64,000 nt of DNA from Desulfovibrio piger. GTDB lineage: Bacteria > Desulfobacterota > Desulfovibrionia > Desulfovibrionales > Desulfovibrionaceae. Location: assembly GCF_900116045.1 (NCBI RefSeq), contig NZ_LT630450.1:2504501-2568500 (forward strand), written 5' to 3'. Shown here piece after piece: positions 27,044 through 33,677 of this stretch; positions within the stretch are counted from its first letter, which is position 1, and the number at the start of each line of letters is the position of its first letter. Under the pieces are notes generated by a model. The model did not search any database. It had not been told where the DNA came from and saw only the letters and a program-made list of their open reading frames with translations. Both the position numbers and the translations under genes were made by a program.

Positions 27044-27178
27044 CTAGGCCTGTTCGAACTGGTCCTTGCTCACGCCACAGACGGGGCAGGTCCAGTCATC
27101 AGGCAGCTGATCGAAGGGCACGTTGTCGTTTTCGGCGGGATCATATTCGTAACCGCACACGCTGCAAACGTATTTCAT
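27044..27178 (-). CDS. rub: Rubredoxin, short form
   Basis: A 44-residue protein: [18 protein letters not shown], then FDQLPDDW and [14 protein letters not shown]. Two C-x2-C pairs (5/8 and 31/34) bind one iron. Typical rubredoxins have 52-54 residues; this one lacks about seven in the central loop, as in the rubredoxin recalled from D. desulfuricans. A strong AAGGAG site precedes the ATG. It is the electron donor to the flavodiiron protein encoded 114 nt downstream and follows desulfoferrodoxin by 19 nt. Confidence 0.96.
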   Translation of the reverse strand: MKYVCSVCGYEYDPAENDNVPFDQLPDDWTCPVCGVSKDQFEQA

Positions 27179-27197
27179 GGTGTCTCTCCTTGTGGGC

Positions 27198-27578
27198 CTA
27201 GTTTTCGGCCTTCCAGTGGCCGTGAAGGTTGCAGTATTCGCGGGCGGTGACTTTTTCGGCGTCGGTCTTGAACACCGCTTCAGGCTTGTCGCCCGGCTTC
27301 AGGAAACAGGTCAGGCTCTGGTCGCCGGCCAGCAGTTCGATCCACTGGATGTAGTGGTTCTCGTCCATGGGGTGGGCCACGCTGCCCACGCTCACCTTGT
27401 AGCCGCCGTCGATCTTTTCGATCACGGGCACATGTTTTTCCATGGCGCCGTCGGTGGAGCCTTCCTTCATGAGCTTCATGTTCTCGCCACAGCAGACCAG
27501 GCTGGCGCCGCCGCCGTGGAGGACTTCAACGATATTGCCGCAATGGGTGCACTTATAAACTTCAAGCTGGTTCGGCAT
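27198..27578 (-). CDS. dfx: Desulfoferrodoxin (two-iron superoxide reductase)
   Basis: 126 residues. The N-terminal desulforedoxin-like domain binds iron through Cys10, Cys13, Cys29 and Cys30. The C-terminal neelaredoxin domain has the catalytic Fe(His4Cys) ligands His49, His69, His75, Cys116 and His119, with Glu47-Lys48 beside the site. It reduces superoxide to peroxide without making O2. First gene of dfx-rub-roo; the 226-nt region upstream is AT-rich and contains a symmetric CGGAAC-GT-GTTCCG site. Confidence 0.97.
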   Translation of the reverse strand: MPNQLEVYKCTHCGNIVEVLHGGGASLVCCGENMKLMKEGSTDGAMEKHVPVIEKIDGGYKVSVGSVAHPMDENHYIQWIELLAGDQSLTCFLKPGDKPEAVFKTDAEKVTAREYCNLHGHWKAEN

Positions 27579-27760
27579 GATATTTGTCTACCTTTGTCCG
27601 CAACCGGACAGTTGGGAACCGTGTATGGGGGTGCCGGAACGTGTTCCGACGGGATTACTTTGAACCAAGACGGGCCCGCTGTAAAGGGGTTTTTAGCGTG
27701 CAATAGTAATTTTTATCAATAAAGAAGATTTTCACAAAAACGCTGTCCTTCCCGCAGCAG
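27579..27760 (-). promoter_or_regulatory. AT-rich promoter region of the dfx operon
   Basis: On the minus strand two possible promoters are seen: TTGATA-18 nt-TAAAAA, and TTTACA followed 17 nt on by CAAAGT. A palindrome CGGAAC-GT-GTTCCG lies at 27635-27648, in the transcribed leader if either promoter is used. A rubrerythrin-promoter dyad at 52212-52224 has the related core GGAA...TTCC. Confidence 0.45.
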
Positions 27761-27804
27761 GCATCACAGATAAAAAAGCGAGCATGGCTGCCCTGTTCCG
27801 CGCG

Positions 27805-28992
27805 TCAGCGCCCCTCGGGGGAGGGGGCGGGCGCCTGCCGGGGCATGACGGGGCAGTCCGGCAGCGGCGGGTCATGGCGGCGCCGGATGCCCAGCACGTT
27901 GGGCAGCTGGGCCCGCACATTGCCCGTGACCCAGAAATCGGCCAGGTGGCGGCCGCGCAGCTCCTGGTGCAGCCCGGGGGAACGGATCACGAGGCCGGCC
28001 TGCATGCCGCCTTCCACATACATGACGGTGCGGACATCCAGGGGCAGGTGGAGCAGGGCATGGGCAAAGCTGTAGGCTTCCAGCGGTTCGCGGCAGTGCA
28101 GGAAGAGGATCTGGCCGTCACCGTCCTCGGCCACCGCCGAGATGGCGTACAGGGGACCGCCGGGGGACCAGAGGATGCGGCGCTCGTCATTGATCATGCG
28201 GTAGTTCTGGATGACCAGGCGGTACTGCCCCAGCAGTTCCTGCCACCGGGGATCCTCGCGGGTCAGGATGTCGGCGCGGGGCAGGCCCTCCTGCCGGGGG
28301 CCGGCCACGAAGAAGGCGCCGAAGCGGCGGACGAGGCGTTTGTTGTTGATATAGTCGTCCTGCCGCATGTAGCCGGTGCTGGTCACACCGTCAGGCAGGT
28401 ACATGCTGGCATTGATGGCGGCCACCAGATCATGGCTGTCGGCCCACTGGCCCAGGGTCAGGGCCGGGTGGCTGTGGGCGGCGCTGGCATAGAGGCGGAA
28501 ATCGAACCGTTCCGGGTCGATGCGCAGGACGGTCAGGGAGGCCTGCTGGCCGGCTTCGGACTGCAGGGAGAACTCCGCATACTCAAGCCCCGCTTCCAGG
28601 GCATTCCAGCGGGGGGCTTCCGGCAGGGCCGCATCGGCCCCGGCACCGGCGTCCGCTGCCGGGGCCTCTTCCGGGAGCGGCAGGGAGCGGGAGGCTGCCG
28701 CAGGCAGGATGTCGTCCTCGGCGGGCAGGGGCGGCAGACCGGGCAGACCGGAAAGGTCGAGCTGCTCCAGCTCCAGGGAGGGGGCAGGGGACGCGGGCGG
28801 GGCGCTCCCTCCGGCAGCGGCTCCCCAGGGGCAGCAGAGCAGCAGGCAGAGCAGCAGGCAGAGCAGCAGGCAGAGCGGACGGAGGCAGCAGGCGAGGCTG
28901 TCCTGCCGTCCGCGGCGGGGCCGGCCGGCGGGCAGGAGGGTGGCGGGGCGAAAAAAAACGGGTGCGACCGAAGCGTCCATACCTGCTGACAT
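27805..28992 (-). CDS. Exported phosphodiester-glycosidase/DUF2233-like protein
   Basis: 395 residues from the ATG at 28992 (AAGGG site 6 nt upstream). A long cysteine/leucine-rich hydrophobic segment near 35-57 is the export signal or anchor, then a Pro/Ala/Glu-rich linker to about 120. The C-terminal domain carries landmarks of the NAGPA/DUF2233 fold: LVAAINASMYLPDGVTSTGYM, INNKRLVRRFGAFFV, and near the end VMYVEGGMQAGLVI. Members include lysosomal uncovering enzyme and spore proteins; the bacterial substrate is probably an envelope glycan but is unknown. The signal segment is coded by three exact copies of a 12-bp repeat. It diverges from metF. Confidence 0.78.
   Translation of the reverse strand: MSAGMDASVAPVFFRPATLLPAGRPRRGRQDSLACCLRPLCLLLCLLLCLLLCCPWGAAAGGSAPPASPAPSLELEQLDLSGLPGLPPLPAEDDILPAAASRSLPLPEEAPAADAGAGADAALPEAPRWNALEAGLEYAEFSLQSEAGQQASLTVLRIDPERFDFRLYASAAHSHPALTLGQWADSHDLVAAINASMYLPDGVTSTGYMRQDDYINNKRLVRRFGAFFVAGPRQEGLPRADILTREDPRWQELLGQYRLVIQNYRMINDERRILWSPGGPLYAISAVAEDGDGQILFLHCREPLEAYSFAHALLHLPLDVRTVMYVEGGMQAGLVIRSPGLHQELRGRHLADFWVTGNVRAQLPNVLGIRRRHDPPLPDCPVMPRQAPAPSPEGR
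28838..28873 (-). repeat. Three tandem 12-bp repeats inside a signal peptide
   Basis: AGCAGCAGGCAG occurs three times head to tail without mismatch, plus partial copies on both sides. On the coding (minus) strand each unit adds Cys-Leu-Leu-Leu to the hydrophobic core, and since 12 is divisible by three, copy changes keep the frame. Confidence 0.9.
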
Positions 28993-29047
28993 AGAGCGCC
29001 CTTGGTTTTTTGGCAAGCATCACGGCACGGCCGGGAGAGGAGGAGAA

Positions 29048-29081
29048 ACTATATTGACTTATCAAGTTATATTGATATAGT
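29048..29081 (+). promoter_or_regulatory. metF promoter with overlapping dyads
   Basis: TTGACT (29054-29059), a 16-nt spacer and TATAGT (29076-29081) form a good promoter. It is embedded in symmetry: ACTATAT at 29048-29054 and ATATAGT at 29075-29081 are exact inverted repeats, with an inner ATCAA/TTGAT pair. A repressor could cover both hexamers. Confidence 0.65.
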
Positions 29082-29132
29082 TGGGGGCATCGAAACCGTT
29101 TTTTCCGATCCACCGTTCCCAGGAGTTATGTC

Positions 29133-30005
29133 ATGCAGATCGCCCAGGCTCTTCGCCAGGCAACCAGGCCTTTTGTTTCTTTGGAATTTTTTCCCCCTGC
29201 CGAGGAATGTCATCTGCCGGAGTTCTACAAGACCGTGGAGCGTCTGCGTTCGGTCGATCCCCTCTTCCTGTCCGTCACCTACGGTGCGGGCGGCGGCAAG
29301 CAGCAGAACACGCTGGACGTCACGGCAGAACTGGCCCGGCGGGGCTTCACCGTCATGGCCCATCTGACCTGCGTGGGCGCCGAGCCGCAGGCCATCAGCG
29401 ATTTCGTGGGCAAGCTGCGCCGTGCCGGGGTCCACAACGTGCTGGCCCTGCGCGGTGATGCGCCGCGCGGCGCGAGCGGCTGGGACTGGAACGCGGGGCA
29501 TTTCCACAATGCCCGTGATCTCGTGCACTTCCTGCGCTCGGAGCATCCCGACCTGGGCATCGCTGTGGCGGGCTATCCCGCGCCCCATCCCGATGCGGCC
29601 ACCTTCGCCTCGGATCGGGCCTATCTGGCCGACAAGCTGCGCGCCGGGGCGGACTTCGTCATCACCCAGCTTTTCTTCGACGTGCGCGAATACGAGTCCC
29701 TGGTCAGCTCGCTGCGCGCCGCCGGACTGGAGGCGCCGGTCATCCCGGGCATCCTGCCCATCCAGAGCTTCGACTCCCTGCGCCGCGTGCTGTCGCTGTG
29801 CGGGGCCAACATCCCGGGCAAGCTCTATCTGGAGCTGGAAGCGGCCCACAACAAGGGGGGCGTGGAGGCCGTGCGCGAGGCGGGCCTGCGCTTCGCCGTG
29901 CGCCAGATCCGGCAGCTGCTGGATTGCGGCGCGCCCGGCATCCATCTGTACAGCCTCAACAAATCCGAGATGTGCCTGCGCCTGGTGGAAGAAGCGGGCC
30001 TGTAG
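29133..30005 (+). CDS. metF: 5,10-methylenetetrahydrofolate reductase
   Basis: 290 residues. This FAD enzyme makes 5-methyl-THF for methionine synthesis and, in anaerobes, can work in the methyl branch of one-carbon metabolism. The TIM-barrel has the N-terminal VSLEFFPPAE (catalytic Glu), LFLSVTYGAGGG, VMAHLTCVGAE, LALRGDAP, VAGYPAPHPDA, ADFVITQLFFD and GIHLYSLNKSE at the C-terminus. An AGGAG site lies upstream of the ATG at 29133. The gene has its own promoter and is followed by a terminator. Confidence 0.96.
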   Translation: MQIAQALRQATRPFVSLEFFPPAEECHLPEFYKTVERLRSVDPLFLSVTYGAGGGKQQNTLDVTAELARRGFTVMAHLTCVGAEPQAISDFVGKLRRAGVHNVLALRGDAPRGASGWDWNAGHFHNARDLVHFLRSEHPDLGIAVAGYPAPHPDAATFASDRAYLADKLRAGADFVITQLFFDVREYESLVSSLRAAGLEAPVIPGILPIQSFDSLRRVLSLCGANIPGKLYLELEAAHNKGGVEAVREAGLRFAVRQIRQLLDCGAPGIHLYSLNKSEMCLRLVEEAGL

Positions 30006-30314
30006 ATCCCGTGCCGCATGGCGGAAGGCCGCGGCATAAGGGTGCCGCCGGGATCGTCCGCGGTCCCGGCGCCGGGCGGGAAGGGCATGTCCCTTCCCGT
30101 TTCTGATGGCCGCCGCGACGGGACCGCCGCAGGGACAGGGGCCGCCTTCGTGGCGGGCAGGGCTGCCCGGCGCGTGCAGGGCGTCCGCCTCCGGTGCGGC
30201 AGATCCGGGGACAGCCCCGCAGCCCGCGCAGCATAGCGCCCGCGGGGGATGTGCTTTTTTTCACGATACTCGTCTCCTGTTGACCGTCCCCGCCCCCGGG
30301 TTTTAGGGTTGCCC
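30006..30314. other. metF-MFS intergenic region
   Basis: 309 nt. It holds the metF terminator at 30077-30104. The last 80 nt, just upstream of the transporter, are less GC-rich and include a CTTTTTTTCACGATACT patch that may carry its promoter, but no clear -35/-10 pair was found. Confidence 0.4.
30077..30104 (+). terminator. Intrinsic terminator of metF
   Basis: CGGGAAGGG/CCCTTCCCG stem with a 5-nt loop, followed by TTTCT. The T-run is short, so efficiency is uncertain. Confidence 0.6.
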
Positions 30315-31703
30315 ATGAGTATCGCAAAAGAACATCGCTGGTTGTTGCTGGCTGTCTGCGCGGCGCAGTTCTTCATGCCGTTCATGGTGGCCGGGGTCAA
30401 CGCCGTCCTGCCGCCCCTGGGGGAAAGCCTGGGCGCCAGTGCGCGCGAGCTCAGCCTGCTGGGGGCCGTCTACACGCTGGGGCTGGTGGTGTTCCAGCTG
30501 GCCGGCGGCACCCTGGGCGACATCTACGGGCGGCGCCGGATCTTCCTTTTCGGCCTGAGCCTGTTCAGTGTGCTGGCCCTTGTGCTGGGCTTCATCCCGT
30601 ATATCGACCTTTTCATCGGCCTGCGCCTGTTCCAGGGCATGGGGGCCGCCATGCTGAGCTCGGCCAGCCTGGCCCTGCTGGCGTCCGCCGCGCCCAAGGA
30701 GATGCGGGCCAGCTATCTGGGCCTCAGCAATGTGGCCGTCTACGCGGGCATCGCCTGCGGGCCGCCGGTGGGCGGCCTTGTGGCCGGCTGGCTGGGCTGG
30801 CGCTGGCTGTTCTGGGGCACGGGCCTGGCCGCCCTGGCCGCCATGTGCATCATGGTCTTCCGGGTGCCCCTGGAATGGCGCACCGCCGGCGAGGAACCCT
30901 TCGACGTGCCGGGCTGCCTGCTCTACGGCGGGGCCATGGCGGCACTGACCTTCGGCGCCTCCTGCATCGCGGACGACCATCTGCTGGGCGGGGGGCTCTT
31001 CCTGCTCTGCCTCGTGCTGCTGGCCTGCTTCGTCTGGCGGGAGCTGCGCAGCCCCTTCCCCATGGTGGACGTGCGCCTGCTGCGCAGCAACAGGGTCCTC
31101 AGCCTGTCGCTGGTGGCGGCCTTCGTCAACTACTGTTCCTTTTTCGGCATGGTCTTTTTTTTCAGCCTCTACCTGCAGGTGGGGCGGGGCTTCAGCGTGC
31201 AGGAAGCCGGTCTGCTGCTGGCGCTGCAGGCCGCCGTGCAGTCCCTGTCCAGTCCGCTGGCCGCCCGCCTCTGCGACCGCTATGACCAGGGCCTCATCAG
31301 CACCGCCGGGACGGTGTTCTGCGGCCTGGGCCTGCTGAGCGCCGCCTTCCTGGACATGGATTCCTCGCTCTGGGTCATCGTGGGCGCGCAATGCCTCATC
31401 GGCGCCGGCGTCAGCCTGTTCGCCCTGCCCAACACCACCATCATCCTCGAGGCGGCCGGGCCCCAGCGGGTGGGACAGGCTTCCGGGCTGGTGGGCACGG
31501 TGCGCACGGCCGGCATGCTGGGCAACCTGACCATCATCACCCTGACCCTGAGCCTTTTTCTGGGCCATGAGCCGGTGGGCAGGGACAATATCGGCGCCTT
31601 CCTGCACTGCATGCGGGTGGACATGGTGCTGTTCGGCGTCCTGAGCCTGCTGGCCGTGGGCTGTACCCTGGCCCGCAACCGCAGCGGCACGAAGGCCGCC
31701 TGA
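30315..31703 (+). CDS. MFS transporter, DHA2 (14-helix drug:H+ antiporter) type
   Basis: 462 residues from the ATG at 30315. The chain is mostly hydrophobic helices consistent with 14 segments. Motif A is seen as GGTLGDIYGRRRIFLFGLSLF after helix 2, and motif C-like GIACGPPVGGLVAGWLGWRWLFW after helix 5, both typical of EmrB/QacA exporters. No membrane-fusion partner is adjacent. The substrate is unknown. It is followed 17 nt later by an iron-sulfur flavoprotein gene and may form an operon with it. Confidence 0.88.
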   Translation: MSIAKEHRWLLLAVCAAQFFMPFMVAGVNAVLPPLGESLGASARELSLLGAVYTLGLVVFQLAGGTLGDIYGRRRIFLFGLSLFSVLALVLGFIPYIDLFIGLRLFQGMGAAMLSSASLALLASAAPKEMRASYLGLSNVAVYAGIACGPPVGGLVAGWLGWRWLFWGTGLAALAAMCIMVFRVPLEWRTAGEEPFDVPGCLLYGGAMAALTFGASCIADDHLLGGGLFLLCLVLLACFVWRELRSPFPMVDVRLLRSNRVLSLSLVAAFVNYCSFFGMVFFFSLYLQVGRGFSVQEAGLLLALQAAVQSLSSPLAARLCDRYDQGLISTAGTVFCGLGLLSAAFLDMDSSLWVIVGAQCLIGAGVSLFALPNTTIILEAAGPQRVGQASGLVGTVRTAGMLGNLTIITLTLSLFLGHEPVGRDNIGAFLHCMRVDMVLFGVLSLLAVGCTLARNRSGTKAA

Positions 31704-31720
31704 ACCGGAGGAACGATGCC

Positions 31721-32383
31721 ATGAAGATAATCGCCATCAACGGCAGCCCGCGCAAAAAGGGCAATACGGCCACGGTGCTGGATCATTTTCTGGAAGGGGC
31801 CCGCAGCGCCGGGGCGGACACGGAACTGGTCCACCTTTACGGCCTGCATGCTTCCGGCTGCCGCAGCTGTTTCGCCTGCAAGCGCCTGGGCGGGGCCTCG
31901 TACGGACATTGCGCCCTGAAGGACGATCTTGCGCCCGTGCTGGCCGCCCTGGAGCAGGCCGACGGCCTGGTCCTGGGCAGCCCTGTCTATTTCGGCAACG
32001 TGACGGGCGCCATGCGTTCGTTCCAGGAACGCCTGTGCTTCCCCTATGTGGTCTATGACCGTCAGGGCAGCACCATCGCGCCCCGCCGTCTGGCCACGGC
32101 CTGCATCTACACCATGAACGTGGATGCGGCCACCATGCGGCAGTACGGCTATCCCGCGACCCTGGCCGTCATGGAGGGCTATCTGGGGCGCATCTTCAGC
32201 GAGCCCGCCGTCCTCTATGTGAACGATACCTGGCAGTTCGACGACTACGCCAGATACAAGGCCGACCGCTTTTCCGTGGCGGACAAACGGCGCCAGCGCG
32301 AGGAGCAGTTCCCGCAGGACTGCCGCCAGGCCTTCGTCATGGGGCGGGAGATGGCCCGGAAGCTGGCGGGGCCGGCCGCGTGA
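31721..32383 (+). CDS. Flavodoxin-fold NAD(P)H-dependent oxidoreductase, iron-sulfur flavoprotein-like
   Basis: 220 residues. The start KIIAINGSPRKKGNTATVL is the FMN phosphate loop of the NADPH-dependent FMN reductase/Isf fold. After it comes a compact cysteine motif, C-RS-C-FA-C-x9-C (GCRSCFACKRLGGASYGHC), like the 4Fe-4S motif of iron-sulfur flavoproteins. GLVLGSPVYFGNVTGAMRSFQER is the second FMN contact. Isf proteins pass electrons to O2 or peroxide in anaerobes. The stop overlaps the GTG start of the next gene by 4 nt. Confidence 0.85.
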   Translation: MKIIAINGSPRKKGNTATVLDHFLEGARSAGADTELVHLYGLHASGCRSCFACKRLGGASYGHCALKDDLAPVLAALEQADGLVLGSPVYFGNVTGAMRSFQERLCFPYVVYDRQGSTIAPRRLATACIYTMNVDAATMRQYGYPATLAVMEGYLGRIFSEPAVLYVNDTWQFDDYARYKADRFSVADKRRQREEQFPQDCRQAFVMGREMARKLAGPAA

Positions 32384-32862
32384 GCCGGCACGACGCCCTG
32401 ACGGAGGGGGCGGACGCCGGGCCGCTGTGCCGTCCCCTGTCCCCGGCAGGAGACGCCATCCCGGCGCAGTGGCAGTTCCCGGCCGGGCTGGCAGATTTTC
32501 CCGGTGCGCGGGCCTTCCGCTTTTGGCGCCGGGCAGCGGGGAGCCCCGTGGGCGTGCTGCACCCTGCCGGGCGGCCGGAAGAGGGCCTGCTGCTGGGCGA
32601 GGCCTGCGCCCTGGGCTGTGCCGTGCCTCTGCGGCTGACAGCGGCCGAGCAGGCCCTGCTGGGCGATCCGCCGCCCGAAGGCCTGGCCTTTTTCCTGTGT
32701 CTGGGGGCCCTGCCGGAGGAGCCGGGCCGGGCCTGGCTGCGCATCTGCGCCGTGCTGGCCGTGGCGCTGGCCGGGGGCCGGGCCTTGCGCCTTTCCCTGC
32801 CGCAGGAGCAGTTGCCGGAGCGCTTGCCCATGACGCGGCTGGCCTCGGCCTCCCTGGCCTGA
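32380..32862 (+). CDS. Hypothetical protein, distant resemblance to FliW
   Basis: 160 residues from a GTG that overlaps the previous stop (GTGA), so the two are translationally coupled. The sequence is Ala/Leu/Pro-rich with an FPAGLADFPGARAFRFW start and a C-terminal LFFLCLGALPEE...RALRLSLPQEQLPERLPM pattern. The layout recalls the flagellar assembly factor FliW (FPxGLxGF; late Q-x-L...RxPM), but the conserved NLKAP core is not evident. Treat the FliW link as weak. It may be a diverged regulator or an unrelated protein. Confidence 0.55.
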   Translation: MSRHDALTEGADAGPLCRPLSPAGDAIPAQWQFPAGLADFPGARAFRFWRRAAGSPVGVLHPAGRPEEGLLLGEACALGCAVPLRLTAAEQALLGDPPPEGLAFFLCLGALPEEPGRAWLRICAVLAVALAGGRALRLSLPQEQLPERLPMTRLASASLA

Positions 32863-33189
32863 CTTCCTTGGGCCTGCGGTGGCAGGAGGCCAGGGGAGCC
32901 GTGCCGTGGGGTGGGGCCTCCGTCCCGCGCGGGCCGGCGGATTTCGGGCATGGAGGCGGCAGGCCGTGCCCGTGTGGCTGTCGGCCTGTCATCGCCGCTG
33001 AGCGCCATACGGCACTATTTTTATCAGTAACATACAGAAATATCTGTTGAATATGTCAATATGGGCAGGGCTGCACCGGTGTCGTGCGGCCCTGTTTTTT
33101 GTGCCCTCTCCAGGGGGAACGTGTCACGCCCGGCAGGCAAGGACGTGTGTCCGGGGGCGCACAGGTCGGGAAGATCCGATAATAAAACT
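32863..33189. other. Intergenic region with AT-rich island
   Basis: The first 150 nt are GC-rich without a gene. From about 33010 to 33065 the DNA is unusually AT-rich (ATTTTTATCAGTAACATACAG and ACAGA-AATA-TCTGT), directly followed by a strong terminator. No open frame is credible, so a short untranslated transcript or the end of the preceding operon is possible. Confidence 0.45.
33066..33100 (+). terminator. Intrinsic terminator upstream of the ArsR gene
   Basis: CAGGGC-GCAC pairs with GTGC-GCCCTG around a 7-nt loop, followed by six T residues. Confidence 0.85.
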
Positions 33190-33236
33190 ATAAAACTAGT
33201 TTTTTAGTTGACATGATAAAACTACTTTTTTAGTTT
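33190..33236 (+). promoter_or_regulatory. Twin ArsR-type operators overlapping a promoter
   Basis: Two near-identical 21-bp boxes, ATAAAACTA-(G/C)-TTTTTTAGTT(G/T), lie 25 bp apart at 33190-33210 and 33215-33235. Each is a dyad AAACTA-6 nt-TAGTTT (first with one mismatch). A TTGACA at 33208-33213 and TAGTTT at 33231-33236, 17 nt apart, form a promoter inside them. This is a convincing autoregulatory design for the ArsR gene at 33277. Confidence 0.75.
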
Positions 33237-33276
33237 GCTGTTGACAGCATACTTTCCCAGCGTCTACACCAAGGGC

Positions 33277-33612
33277 ATGAATTCCTCGTACATCACCGCC
33301 CTGCCGGACGACTGGGAACGCGTGGCGCGGGTCTTTTCCGCCATGGGGGATGCCACCCGGCAGAAGATCCTTCTGCTCTTCGAACCCGGGGAAAGCATCA
33401 GTCTCAGCAGCCTTGTGACCACTGTGGGCCTGAGCCGCACGGCCGTGAGCCATCATGTGAACGTCCTCGTGCGGGCCGGGCTGCTGATCCCCCGGCGGCA
33501 GGGCCGGGAAGTGCTTTACCGGCGCGACCTGCCCTTTGCCCTGGAGATGCTCGACCGGGTGCGGGATTACGCGCTGGCCGAGCTGGCCGCGGAGCAGGGC
33601 GACCGTTCCTGA
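33277..33612 (+). CDS. ArsR-family transcriptional regulator
   Basis: 111 residues from the ATG at 33277 (AAGGG box); an upstream in-frame start would lie inside the promoter. The winged helix is clear: WERVARVFSAMGDATRQKILLLFEPGESISLSSLVTTVGLSRTAVSHHVNVLVRAGLLIPRRQGREVLYRR. There is no cysteine pair for metal sensing, so it may sense another signal. The twin dyads just upstream are its likely operators. The large acyltransferase fusion begins 65 nt downstream and is the probable co-regulated target. Confidence 0.88.
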   Translation: MNSSYITALPDDWERVARVFSAMGDATRQKILLLFEPGESISLSSLVTTVGLSRTAVSHHVNVLVRAGLLIPRRQGREVLYRRDLPFALEMLDRVRDYALAELAAEQGDRS

Positions 33613-33677
33613 GCCGCCCGGCCGGGCAGGCCTCCGGCAGGGATCGCCGCCATGCACGGGTGCTGCAAGGAGTGCGC

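Noticed and set aside
28832..28873. CRISPR array
   Set aside because: The 12-bp units are directly tandem without spacers and lie within a coding frame.
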